Source: Flavobacterium micromati
GTDB taxonomy: Bacteria; Bacteroidota; Bacteroidia; Flavobacteriales; Flavobacteriaceae
Assembly (NCBI RefSeq): GCF_900129585.1
Contig: NZ_FQWF01000003.1
Span: 248,001-312,000, forward strand
Reading direction: 5' to 3'
DNA: 64,000 bases
Position 1 is the stretch's first letter; each line of letters opens with the position of its first letter. Positions 52,441 through 60,532 of the stretch are shown here, piece by piece. The notes under the pieces are model-generated. The model was not told the origin of the DNA. It worked only from the letters and a program-made list of their open reading frames with translations, and did not search any database. The position numbers and the translations under genes are program-made.

Positions 52441-52830
52441 GTCACGCTGGAAGCGTCTCTGCTCTCTAGACTTATTACATTTGTCACGCTGGAAGCGTCT
52501 CAATGCTCGAGATCTACTCCCATTGGCACGCTAGAAACTTCTCATTCTGCGGGAAGGACTCCAATTGTCACGATGGAAGCGTCTCAATCCTCGAGATCTA
52601 CTCCAATTGTCACGCTGGAAGCGTCTCAATATGCGAGAGCTACTCCATTTGTCACGCTGGGAGCGTCTCTGCTCTCTAGACTTATTACATTTATCACGCT
52701 GGAATGCTCCCCCAAACTTTACTCCATTTGTCACGCTGGAAGCGTCGCTGCTCCCCAAACTTATTACATTTGTCACGCTCGGATGCTCCCCCAAACTTAC
52801 TCCATTTGTCACGCTGGAAGCGTCTCACTT
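52441..52830 (+). repeat. 42-bp tandem array with hairpin cores
   Basis: A core GTCACGCTGGAAGCGTC recurs at 52441, 52483, 52525, 52567, 52609, 52651, 52693, 52730, 52772 and 52808: six spacings of exactly 42, then 37, 42 and 36. Each intact core contains ACGCT-GGA-AGCGT, a 5-bp hairpin. The intervening 20-25 bases fall into three kinds (GCTCTCTAGACTTATTACA, CTCGAGATCTACTCCAA and CCCCCAAACTTTACTCCA types). Frames through it repeat every 14 residues, which follows from the period. Confidence 0.93.
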
Positions 52831-52942
52831 CGCGCGCGCAACCAAATCGAGACCCTGCACCAATAAAAAGAAAAGATAAAAATTTCGGAAATATTTTGAC
52901 TTCAAAATAAATACAATTGATATAAAATGTAGTTCATAATTA

Positions 52943-52980
52943 TCAAAAAAAAGCCGTTTTGAGAAATCAAAACGGCTTCT
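52943..52980 (-). terminator. Rho-independent terminator of dnaN
   Basis: On the minus strand a perfect 12-bp stem (AAGCCGTTTTGA with TCAAAACGGCTT, four-base loop) is followed by eight Ts. It lies about 60 bases after the dnaN stop at 53041. Confidence 0.95.
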
Positions 52981-53040
52981 TTAGTATAAAAATGGTTTGG
53001 TTAATAGCGTATTTTATAAAAAAATTAATCAATTATAAGC

Positions 53041-54159
53041 CTAGTTATTCAGCATTACTGGCATAACTAGCATGGTAACTGTTTCACCTTCTTCTAATCC
53101 ATCTACTGGAGTTAGAATTCCAGCTCTATTAGGCAATGACATTTCAAGCATAATCATGTCTGACTGTAAGTTGGTCAACATCTCTGTCAAGAAACGGGAG
53201 TTATAACCTATTTGCATATCGTCGCCTTGATAATCACAAGTCAATCTTTCTTCCGCTTTATTTGAATAGTCAATATCTTCAGCAGAAACATTCAATTCAG
53301 CACCAGCGATTTTCAAACGAATTTGGTGTGTTGTTTTATTCGAAAAAATAGCCACACGACGCACAGAACTCAAAAATTGAGAACGTTCAATCATTAATTT
53401 ATTAGGGTTTTCTTTTGGAATTACCGCTTCATAATTTGGATATTTTCCGTCAATCAAGCGACACATCAAAATATAATTTTCAAAAGAAAAAGTAGCATTT
53501 GAATCGTTATATTCAATTTTTACTTCTGTTTCAGATGATGTTAAAATATTTTTTAAAATAGTCAAAGGCTTTTTTGGCATAATAAAATCGGCCACTTGAG
53601 ATGCTGTAACATCAGTTCTTGCATATTTAACTAATTTATGTGCATCTGTTGCGACAAAAATTAATCCTTGTGGAGAAAACTGAAAGAATACACCTGACAT
53701 TACTGGTCGTAAGTCGTCATTTCCGGCAGCAAAAATTGTTTTGCTTATCGCTGTTGCCAAAACGCCAGCAGGAACAAGCGTTACCGATGGATCTTCTAAA
53801 TTTACTGATTTCGGGAATTCATCGCCAGGAGCATACGCTAAAGCATACTTACCTGAATTTGAACTAATTTCTATCGTGCTATTTTCTTCAACTGTAAATG
53901 TCAACGGTTGCTCAGGAAAAGTTTTTAGGATTTCAAGAAGCAGTTTTGCAGGAACGGCAACGCTACCTTTGCTTTGCGAGTCAATATTTAAAGTAGCTGA
54001 CATTGTTGTCTCCAAATCAGAAGCTGAAACGGTCAATACATTTTGGTCTAAATCAAATAAAAAGTTATCTAGAATAGGCAAAGTATTACTGCTGTTGATA
54101 ACATTTCCTAAAACTTGCAATTGCTTCAACAAGTACGAACTCGATATAATAAATTTCAT
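53041..54159 (-). CDS. dnaN: DNA polymerase III sliding clamp (beta subunit)
   Basis: A 372-residue ring-forming processivity factor, two copies encircling DNA. Three domains of the clamp fold are recognisable: start MKFIISSSYLLKQLQVLG, SSNTLPILDNFLFDL (about 23-37), SSNSGKYALAYAPGDEFPK (about 98-116), GVFFQFSPQGLIFVATDAHKLVKY (about 158-181) and the conserved C-terminal YNSRFLTEML (about 320) and LVMPVMLNN tail. A promoter lies upstream (54216-54247) and a strong terminator downstream, so it is transcribed alone although it follows gldG on the same strand. Confidence 0.97.
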   Translation of the reverse strand: MKFIISSSYLLKQLQVLGNVINSSNTLPILDNFLFDLDQNVLTVSASDLETTMSATLNIDSQSKGSVAVPAKLLLEILKTFPEQPLTFTVEENSTIEISSNSGKYALAYAPGDEFPKSVNLEDPSVTLVPAGVLATAISKTIFAAGNDDLRPVMSGVFFQFSPQGLIFVATDAHKLVKYARTDVTASQVADFIMPKKPLTILKNILTSSETEVKIEYNDSNATFSFENYILMCRLIDGKYPNYEAVIPKENPNKLMIERSQFLSSVRRVAIFSNKTTHQIRLKIAGAELNVSAEDIDYSNKAEERLTCDYQGDDMQIGYNSRFLTEMLTNLQSDMIMLEMSLPNRAGILTPVDGLEEGETVTMLVMPVMLNN

Positions 54160-54215
54160 TTTTTTTGTTTTATTTTTTAACGTATTATTCTCATTCCGAA
54201 AATCGATACATTTTA

Positions 54216-54247
54216 CAAATATATTGTAAACTATTCGAGTTTCGAAA
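54216..54247 (-). promoter_or_regulatory. Promoter of dnaN
   Basis: On the minus strand TTTC (54244-54247), 20 bases, then TATATTTG (54216-54223), close to the Bacteroidota consensus TTTG-N19-21-TAnnTTTG. The -7 element is 57 bases before the dnaN start. Confidence 0.62.
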
Positions 54248-54262
54248 CTTTTTTATTAACAT

Positions 54263-55948
54263 CTACTTGCTGTATTTTCTTTTGCGAATAAAAGTAAACA
54301 TTGCCCCAAAAAGTAGTAAAATCAATATTGGCAGACCGATAGTTATCATTTGAGTGCGAGTGTAATTTTGATAGACTTTTTCTTTATCCAATAAAGGCAA
54401 ATCTAAATCTTTTCCACGAATGTTAATAAGTCCAGTGTCATCTAGTAAATAATTAACGCAATTCATCAAGAAATCTTTGTTGTCATATAGGTTTCCAGAT
54501 CGTTGGTCATATCCTAATTCTACTGGTTGCATGTTTTTGTCCAATTGATTTTTGATCAAATCACCATCAGCAATTACAATCATTTTGTTATTTATTCCTG
54601 AAGCTTTGTAAGTTTGATAATCAAATGGTAAAACCCTATTTTCAAACATAGAGCGGAACGAGCCTTCTAATAATACTGCCATTGGAAAGTTTCCATTTTT
54701 TAGATAGTCGCTCGCAGCAGTTTCCTCTGAAACACTGTTCAAATTTATTTCCGCAGGAGTTCCTATCTTTTTAGAATAAGGTGACGATTGCAGCAGAATC
54801 GTTTTCTGGATTCCGTTTTTTAAAGTATCTATCGGATTAGCAAAGTCAAATTTGATTCCGCCTAAATTTTTTACTATCGGATGAGCACTGCTTGGATAAA
54901 CTTGCGGTGCAAATTTCCAATTAAATTGCTGGTACTGTGTCGCGCTTCCTTGCTCTCCTGTAGCTAATTTTATTGGACTTCCTTGCTCGTCTTTGATAAT
55001 ATCAGGATTGATTCTAATACCATATTTAAAAAACATATCATTCAAATTCAAATCTCTTGGATACGCTAATGTGCTGCCAGATGAATTGTACAAGCTATCC
55101 ATTTCAGCTGAGACTTGGTCTATCAGCCACAACGTTTTACCGCCGTTAATAATAAATTGATCTAAAACCTGTTTTTCAGCATCTGAGAAATTTTCTGTTG
55201 GTTTTGCAATGACGGCTAAATCATATTTTTCTAAAGCTTGTAAGGTTACAGCAGGATTTTTAGCGACAGAATCTAATGTAAAAGGGCCAATAAAGTAACT
55301 TTCTCGAACTTGCAATAAAAATTTTGCCATCAAAATATCCTGTAACTCTCCATTTCCTTTGATTATTGCAATTTTCTTTTGCTTTGCTTTAGTAATTTTA
55401 TTTAAGCCTTCAGCAATTGAATATTCAAGATGTTGAACAGACCCAACTACTTTGTCAGTAGTAGAAGCGCCCATAATATTTTTTAATAAGGGAATGTTGA
55501 CTTCCTTATTGTTGTAAACTGCAATTGCCCAAGGGAAAACCATCTCTTGTGATTGTTTTCCTTTATCATCAACTGTTATGTTGATAGGAGTTAAACCCTT
55601 GCTATACAACTCTTTTATCTGATCCATGCTTTCGTCTTTGTTTTCCAATGGATTTACAAATTCGAAAATTATGTTTTTGTTATACGCCTGAAATTCTTCC
55701 AGCAATTGTTTCGTTTCCTGCTGCAACCTTTTGAATTCAGCTGGCAAATTCCCTTGCATATAGACCTTTATAAACAGAGGATTTTCAACCTGCTTGATAA
55801 TATTTAAAGACGTTGTTGAAAGCGTATATCTTTTATCTTTTGTCAAATCAAATCGATGAAAAAAGGAGTTCCCGATTAGGTTTATAATCAATAAAACAGC
55901 AATAATAATTACAACTGATTTTAAGTTATTTTTTTTAGCTGTTTTCAT
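54263..55948 (-). CDS. gldG: Gliding-motility ABC-transporter component GldG
   Basis: A 561-residue protein with one N-terminal membrane segment (residues 11-29), a long extracytoplasmic region and a C-terminal membrane segment (about 535-552), as in GldG. The external part begins RYTLSTTSLNIIKQVENPLFIKVYMQGNLPAEFKRL; such GldG-type domains accompany ABC permeases of the NosY/GldF kind. In Flavobacterium johnsoniae GldA, GldF and GldG form an ABC transporter linked to gliding. Its start overlaps the gldF stop by one base (TAATG). gldA is not in this window. Confidence 0.93.
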   Translation of the reverse strand: MKTAKKNNLKSVVIIIAVLLIINLIGNSFFHRFDLTKDKRYTLSTTSLNIIKQVENPLFIKVYMQGNLPAEFKRLQQETKQLLEEFQAYNKNIIFEFVNPLENKDESMDQIKELYSKGLTPINITVDDKGKQSQEMVFPWAIAVYNNKEVNIPLLKNIMGASTTDKVVGSVQHLEYSIAEGLNKITKAKQKKIAIIKGNGELQDILMAKFLLQVRESYFIGPFTLDSVAKNPAVTLQALEKYDLAVIAKPTENFSDAEKQVLDQFIINGGKTLWLIDQVSAEMDSLYNSSGSTLAYPRDLNLNDMFFKYGIRINPDIIKDEQGSPIKLATGEQGSATQYQQFNWKFAPQVYPSSAHPIVKNLGGIKFDFANPIDTLKNGIQKTILLQSSPYSKKIGTPAEINLNSVSEETAASDYLKNGNFPMAVLLEGSFRSMFENRVLPFDYQTYKASGINNKMIVIADGDLIKNQLDKNMQPVELGYDQRSGNLYDNKDFLMNCVNYLLDDTGLINIRGKDLDLPLLDKEKVYQNYTRTQMITIGLPILILLLFGAMFTFIRKRKYSK

Positions 55949-56673
55949 TACGATTTAAATGATTTTAGATTATAAACTGTAAACGAAAGAAATACTACCG
56001 AAATACTGACAAAATAGATAATATCTCTAGTATCTATAACACCTCGGCTCATACTTTTATAATGATCTTGCATTCCTAAAGCCGAAATAACAGTCGAAAA
56101 TGAAGGTAAAACAGTAGCCAAACCCTCAAAACCAAAATACAGAAAAAAGCATAAAAACACAGCAACTATAAAAGCAACAATTTGATTTTCGGATAGCGTA
56201 GAAGTGAAGATTCCAATAGCAGAATAGCCTGAAATTAAAAATAATAATCCAAAATAAGAACCAATAGTGCTTCCCATATCGATATTTCCCTCCGGCAATC
56301 CCAAACCGTAAATGACCCAAACATAAATGAACGTTGGAATAATTGCCATAATGATTAAAAGTAGGGCTCCAAGAAATTTTCCGCTAACAATTTGCCAAAT
56401 ACTCAGTGGTTTTGTCAATAACAATTCAAGTGTTCCTTGTTTTTTTTCATCAGAGAAACTGCGCATCGTTACAGCAGGAATCAAGAAAATTAGAATCCAA
56501 GGTGCAAGCGTAAAAAACGGAGTCAGATCAGCAAAACCGGTATTTAAAATATTGTATTCACCTTCAAAAACCCATAAAAACAAGCCGTTGATGATGAGAA
56601 AAATGGCGATAACCAAATAACCTATTGGCGAACCGAAAAAGGATTTTATTTCTCGTAATATTATTGATTTCAT
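55948..56673 (-). CDS. gldF: Gliding-motility ABC-transporter permease GldF
   Basis: A 241-residue ABC-2 type permease with six membrane segments, starting MKSIILREIKSFFGSPIGY. Conserved parts are FFTLAPWILIFLIPAVTMRSFSDEKKQGTLELLLTKPL (split about 51-88) and the segment GKFLGALLLIIMAIIPTFIYV. It works with GldG (coupled downstream) and the separately encoded ATPase GldA. A phrase CTTTGCGCTTTTGCGGCAAA lies in its leader. The gene order gldF-gldG-dnaN is consistent with flavobacterial genomes as I recall them. Confidence 0.95.
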   Translation of the reverse strand: MKSIILREIKSFFGSPIGYLVIAIFLIINGLFLWVFEGEYNILNTGFADLTPFFTLAPWILIFLIPAVTMRSFSDEKKQGTLELLLTKPLSIWQIVSGKFLGALLLIIMAIIPTFIYVWVIYGLGLPEGNIDMGSTIGSYFGLLFLISGYSAIGIFTSTLSENQIVAFIVAVFLCFFLYFGFEGLATVLPSFSTVISALGMQDHYKSMSRGVIDTRDIIYFVSISVVFLSFTVYNLKSFKS

Positions 56674-56717
56674 ATTTAATTTTTTTGCCGCAAAAGCGCA
56701 AAGACATAATTTTTTTC

Positions 56718-57014
56718 TTATTTAATACTTGCGAGTTTATCCACACTCCAAGCTTCAGGTTTATCATTGAACAACTTTTTTGTAAAACTCCAAACTTCAT
56801 TAAAAAGTTCCGAATTTCTATAATTTTCCAAATCATTTTCGGTTTCCCAATAACTATAAGTAAAGAAAATACTTTTGTTGTTTTTATCTTGATACAATTC
56901 TAGAAAACGATTTCCAGCCGCATTTCTTATTTTATTTTTTACTAATTCGAAGTTTTCTAAAAAAGCAGGAATCTTTTCCTCGTGAAAACTCATTTTAACT
57001 ATTCGTATAAACAT
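56718..57014 (-). CDS. ABM-domain (antibiotic biosynthesis monooxygenase-like) protein
   Basis: A 98-residue one-domain protein: FIRIVKMSFHEEKIPAFLENFELVK, then CRF-like NRFLELYQDKNNKSIFFTYSYWETENDLENYRNSELFNEVW, the dimeric alpha+beta barrel pattern. The domain serves quinol monooxygenases, haem-degrading proteins and others; no catalytic assignment is possible. The nearest relative I recall is the small protein next to gldFG in Flavobacterium. It is 44 bases upstream of gldF on the same strand. Confidence 0.85.
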   Translation of the reverse strand: MFIRIVKMSFHEEKIPAFLENFELVKNKIRNAAGNRFLELYQDKNNKSIFFTYSYWETENDLENYRNSELFNEVWSFTKKLFNDKPEAWSVDKLASIK

Positions 57015-57027
57015 TATGATTTAAGAT

Positions 57028-57531
57028 TTAGGATTGCTGATTCTTGATTTCAGATTTTAAAAGTACAAATTGAAAATTTTCTCTTAATTGAAATTTGCCA
57101 CATATTTTACATGTAATTAAATCTCCCATTGTCAAGTCAATTCTATCGGATTGATAGTTTTTTAAAAAGAAATTAAAACGATGAATTTTGTTTCCAAAAT
57201 CCTTTGAAAGAAAGTTGATCAGAAAAGATAAAATATATTTAACAATGAATAAAGGAATGAGTATTAAGGATATGATCGACCAAATAGTTATATTGAATTC
57301 GCATTCACTTTCAAAATGTTTATCATAATCAAAATTAGTAAAGTCTAAATTATTTTGTATTACAAAATCATGTAACAAATAATAATTATCATCACCAAAC
57401 AAAAACAAATCATTTGCAATTTTTGATTTGGTGTTTATTTTTTTTTCTCCAGATTCTTTGCAAAGTAATTGATACACTTCTCGATAATTCTGCCTCAAAT
57501 TTTTAAAACTTATGTTTATAATTGTTTTCAT
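57028..57531 (-). CDS. DUF1493-like acyl-carrier-fold protein with a membrane segment
   Basis: A 167-residue protein. The first half (KIANDLFLFGDDNYYLLHDFVIQNNLDF-type pattern, about 38-65, then DKHFESE) matches DUF1493, a small acyl-carrier-like domain, but the usual Ser that carries phosphopantetheine is replaced by Asp (FGDDN). A hydrophobic stretch (about 83-112, two membrane spans or a hairpin) interrupts it and the C-terminal LTMGDLITCKICG resumes the carrier-protein pattern with a CxxC. Such an insertion is unusual. Gap to the ABM gene is 13 bases, so it is operonic. Function unknown. Confidence 0.65.
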   Translation of the reverse strand: MKTIINISFKNLRQNYREVYQLLCKESGEKKINTKSKIANDLFLFGDDNYYLLHDFVIQNNLDFTNFDYDKHFESECEFNITIWSIISLILIPLFIVKYILSFLINFLSKDFGNKIHRFNFFLKNYQSDRIDLTMGDLITCKICGKFQLRENFQFVLLKSEIKNQQS

Positions 57532-57593
57532 GTAATCTGCTTTTTATATCTGAAATCTTCAATCGTTAATCTTCAATCTAAAATCAAAAACTC

Positions 57594-58421
57594 TCAGCGA
57601 AACAATATAGTAATAATCGATTTATGATTCAACCCAAGCAAGCTAGAAGCTGATCCCACTGTGGAAGGATTGCTCCTAAAAACGGCAATTTCAAGAAAAC
57701 CTGCTTCATTGAAAATAGCTAATTTTTCTCCTTCATACGATTTGATAGGATATTTTTCAGAGGTTGCGATCGCCGAATAATTGGGTAGTATAGTTTTTAT
57801 ATTTTTTGTTTTTAATTCAATTTCATAAGGTCTTCCTTTTGCAATTTGGATAAAATATTCTTTTGTAATGTTGGTAACTAAATTACCAAAATGATCTATA
57901 TATATTACATTTCCTTTTAAGGAATTTCCATCTTCGGCGGCTATTGCTTGAAAAGAAGTTACTTGTTTTAGCGTATTAATTTCTCTACCAATAATATTCA
58001 TTAAACCGCCTCTTGCAAGGTGACATGCTACTTTTACAAAAACATCAAGATCAGCTGAACCAGTTAGCAAACGATCGTGAATAGTAATAACCACGATTTT
58101 TTGTGGAAGAATCTTTTGCGAAAGCATACTTAAAATGCCATTATCAGCCGCAATAAAATAATGATCATTCCATTGCATAACTATGTGCTGGTTCTCTTTA
58201 TTAGATTCCATATCCACGCCAATGATGTGAACAGTTCCTTTTGGGAAACTAGAATAGGCAGCGCTGATGATATAACTTGCTTCAGCAATATTGAACGGAT
58301 CAATTTCATGCGATATATCAATAATTTGTACCTCAGAATATTCCGATATAATTTTCCCTTTCAACGCACCTACAAAGTGGTCTTTCAAGCCGTAATCTGT
58401 AGTTAGCGTAATTATTGACAT
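57594..58421 (-). CDS. DUF62 / SAM hydroxide adenosyltransferase-like protein
   Basis: A 275-residue protein of the SAM chlorinase/fluorinase/hydroxide adenosyltransferase fold: starts ITLTTDYGLKDHFVGALKG, IDISHEIDPFNI (about 35-46), FIAADNGILSML, and the C-terminal half GNVIYIDHFGNLVTN (about 178-192). The usual VDPGVGT-R motif is VDMESNKENQ here, so the Arg of the proposed Asp-Arg-His triad is missing; HL in ACHLARGG may be the His. Family members hydrolyse SAM to adenosine and methionine. This may be a Bacteroidota-specific subtype with altered chemistry. Divergent to PhoH. Confidence 0.85.
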   Translation of the reverse strand: MSIITLTTDYGLKDHFVGALKGKIISEYSEVQIIDISHEIDPFNIAEASYIISAAYSSFPKGTVHIIGVDMESNKENQHIVMQWNDHYFIAADNGILSMLSQKILPQKIVVITIHDRLLTGSADLDVFVKVACHLARGGLMNIIGREINTLKQVTSFQAIAAEDGNSLKGNVIYIDHFGNLVTNITKEYFIQIAKGRPYEIELKTKNIKTILPNYSAIATSEKYPIKSYEGEKLAIFNEAGFLEIAVFRSNPSTVGSASSLLGLNHKSIITILFR

Positions 58422-58602
58422 AAATTTGTTTATAACTATAGTATTGTGTAAACTTAAATTTCATTAATTTTGAGAAGTGCAAATCTAATAATAGTAAATT
58501 CAAAAAAAGCAAAAAAGACATTACAAATTAAAATTAATACCACAATCAACATAAACAGTATTACTTTCAAAAATAGAAATATTTAATTTAAAACAACATC
58601 AT

Positions 58603-59553
58603 TTGAACGAAAGGATAATTGAGCTCATAGACATCGCTCCAAAAGAATTTTGGGGTGCTCAAGACACTCATCTTGAATCGATAAAAAAATATTATCCCAA
58701 ACTTAAAATTGTCGCCCGAGGAACAACCCTAAAAGCTTTTGGTGAAAAGGAAGTTTTAGACGAGTTCGAAAAACGTTTTCAGCGCTTAATGCTCCATTTT
58801 ACACGCTATAATAATATTGATAGTAATGTTATTGAACGCGTAATTCTTGGTGACGCACAAGAAGAAAAGAAGTTCCATGGTCATGACAAAATTTTAGTGC
58901 ACGGCGTGGGTGGCAAAATTATAAAGGCTATGACGCCCAATCAGCAGTTGCTGGTTGACAACATCGAAAAAAATGATATGGTTTTTGCTGTAGGTCCAGC
59001 TGGAACTGGCAAAACCTACACTGGAGTTGCAATGGCTGTTAAAGCACTCAAGGAAAAACAAGTCAAACGTATTATTTTAACTCGTCCGGCAGTAGAGGCA
59101 GGGGAGAACCTTGGTTTTCTTCCCGGCGACATGAAAGAAAAATTAGATCCTTATATGCAGCCTTTATATGATGCTTTGCGCGATATGTTGCCAAATGAAA
59201 AATTAGAGGATTACATTTTGAAAGGAATTATCCAAATCGCTCCATTGGCATTCATGCGCGGAAGAACCCTCGATCATGCGTTTGTAATTTTAGATGAAGC
59301 TCAAAATACAACCCATTCCCAAATGAAAATGTTTTTGACTCGTATGGGGAAAAGCGCTAAGTTTATGATTACCGGTGATCCAGGTCAAGTCGATTTGCCA
59401 CGAAGAACTATTTCTGGACTCAAAGAAGCACTATTAGTATTAAAAGATGTCGAGGGCATAGGGATAATATATTTAGATGATAAAGATATTGTTCGCCACC
59501 GCTTAGTCAAAAAAGTGATTGACGCTTATAAACAAATTGAAAATAATGATTAA
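58603..59553 (+). CDS. PhoH-family ATPase
   Basis: A 316-residue RNA-helicase-like ATPase of the YbeZ/PhoH group, often coupled with YbeY in ribosome maturation. Start is TTG at 58603 (NERIIELIDIAPKEFWGAQDTH), matching family N-termini better than a later ATG. A KH-like region is followed by Walker A GPAGTGKTYTG (about 131-141), FLPGDMKEKLDPYMQPLYDAL and Walker B FVILDEAQNTT (about 227-237). A perfect terminator begins at the stop. No phosphate-regulation box was seen. Confidence 0.95.
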   Translation: MNERIIELIDIAPKEFWGAQDTHLESIKKYYPKLKIVARGTTLKAFGEKEVLDEFEKRFQRLMLHFTRYNNIDSNVIERVILGDAQEEKKFHGHDKILVHGVGGKIIKAMTPNQQLLVDNIEKNDMVFAVGPAGTGKTYTGVAMAVKALKEKQVKRIILTRPAVEAGENLGFLPGDMKEKLDPYMQPLYDALRDMLPNEKLEDYILKGIIQIAPLAFMRGRTLDHAFVILDEAQNTTHSQMKMFLTRMGKSAKFMITGDPGQVDLPRRTISGLKEALLVLKDVEGIGIIYLDDKDIVRHRLVKKVIDAYKQIENND

Positions 59554-59585
59554 ACAAAAAAGGCTTTGCAAGAAGCCTTTTTTGT
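59554..59585 (+). terminator. Rho-independent terminator of the PhoH gene
   Basis: A perfect 13-bp stem (ACAAAAAAGGCTT with AAGCCTTTTTTGT, loop TGCAAG) starts immediately after the stop codon; the 3' arm provides the T-run. The symmetry makes it bidirectional. Confidence 0.95.
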
Positions 59586-59683
59586 TGAAATAAATTTATA
59601 TAATTGCAACTTTTAAGATTGTGATAGAATGTTATTCTGTCATATCAGAAAAATTTGTTAAAAATTGTATTACAAAAAATTAA

Positions 59684-60505
59684 ATGATTCTAAAAGAAAA
59701 TATTAAAGTAATAATCACCGATTTAGATGGAACACTGCTGAATTCTAATCATAAGATTTCAGCATACACGAAAGCTATTTTTCAAGAATTACACCGTCAA
59801 AATTTTATAATAATTGTTGCAACTGGTCGTCATCATTTAGATGCAAAACCTCTTGTGTCAAGCTTGGAAATTCCACTTTATTTAGTAACGTCTAATGGTG
59901 CTCGCATACATTCTCCCAATAATGAGCTTCTTTTCTCTTTTGATATGGACAGCGACACCGTCAAATCTGTTTTATCTTTAGAAATTGATCCAGAAATTAC
60001 TACGGTTTTATTCAGGGAAAATATTTGGCAAACGAATAAAAATAATGAAAAATTAAATGAGTTCCAACCTGAAGTAAACTACCATGCTGAAGTGGTTGAT
60101 TTTACAATTTTGGAGGATTTTAGTGCCATAAAAGTATTTTTTACTCACCATGATCATCAAATATTATTGGCTTTACGAAATCAAATTTTAGAAAATCATT
60201 TAGATGTTTTTAACCACGCTTTTAGTCTCCCATTCTGCTTAGAATTCATGGATAAAGCAGTTGATAAAAGTTTTGCAATTGCTAAAATTTTAGAACTTGA
60301 GAATTTTACTTTTCAGCAGTCCATTTCTTTTGGCGATGGATTTAACGACGAAAAAATGTTAAAAGCAACGGGAAAGGCATTAATAATGGGAAATGCGCCT
60401 CAAAGTTTAAAGGATGAGTTGCCGCATCTTGAAATTATTTTATCAAATGATGAAGATGGAGTCGCTAAATATCTTTCTGAAAAAATAATTCAGGATACCA
60501 AATAG
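59684..60505 (+). CDS. Cof-type HAD phosphatase
   Basis: A 273-residue haloacid-dehalogenase-superfamily phosphatase. Motif I is ITDLDGTLLNSN (about 10-21), motif II TSNGAR (about 69-74), motif III Lys in MDKAVDKS (about 190) and motif IV FGDGFNDEKML (about 213-223). The cap domain is of the type IIB (Cof) kind, which hydrolyses sugar phosphates, FMN or similar small phosphates; the substrate cannot be said. It lies 28 bases upstream of the S9 peptidase gene, so both may be one transcript. Confidence 0.94.
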   Translation: MILKENIKVIITDLDGTLLNSNHKISAYTKAIFQELHRQNFIIIVATGRHHLDAKPLVSSLEIPLYLVTSNGARIHSPNNELLFSFDMDSDTVKSVLSLEIDPEITTVLFRENIWQTNKNNEKLNEFQPEVNYHAEVVDFTILEDFSAIKVFFTHHDHQILLALRNQILENHLDVFNHAFSLPFCLEFMDKAVDKSFAIAKILELENFTFQQSISFGDGFNDEKMLKATGKALIMGNAPQSLKDELPHLEIILSNDEDGVAKYLSEKIIQDTK

Positions 60506-60532
60506 CCAAATCAAAAAAAATAAAAAATAAAT

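Noticed and set aside
52441..52830. CRISPR array
   Set aside because: Regular 42-base spacing suggests it, but the spacer positions recur in a few types and are not unique, the repeat core is a 17-base hairpin with variants, and no cas genes are present.
52531..52910. Repeat protein coded across the 42-bp array
   Set aside because: Open frames exist on both strands and in several frames because 42 is a multiple of three; none has a ribosome site or consistent residue conservation beyond the DNA repeat.
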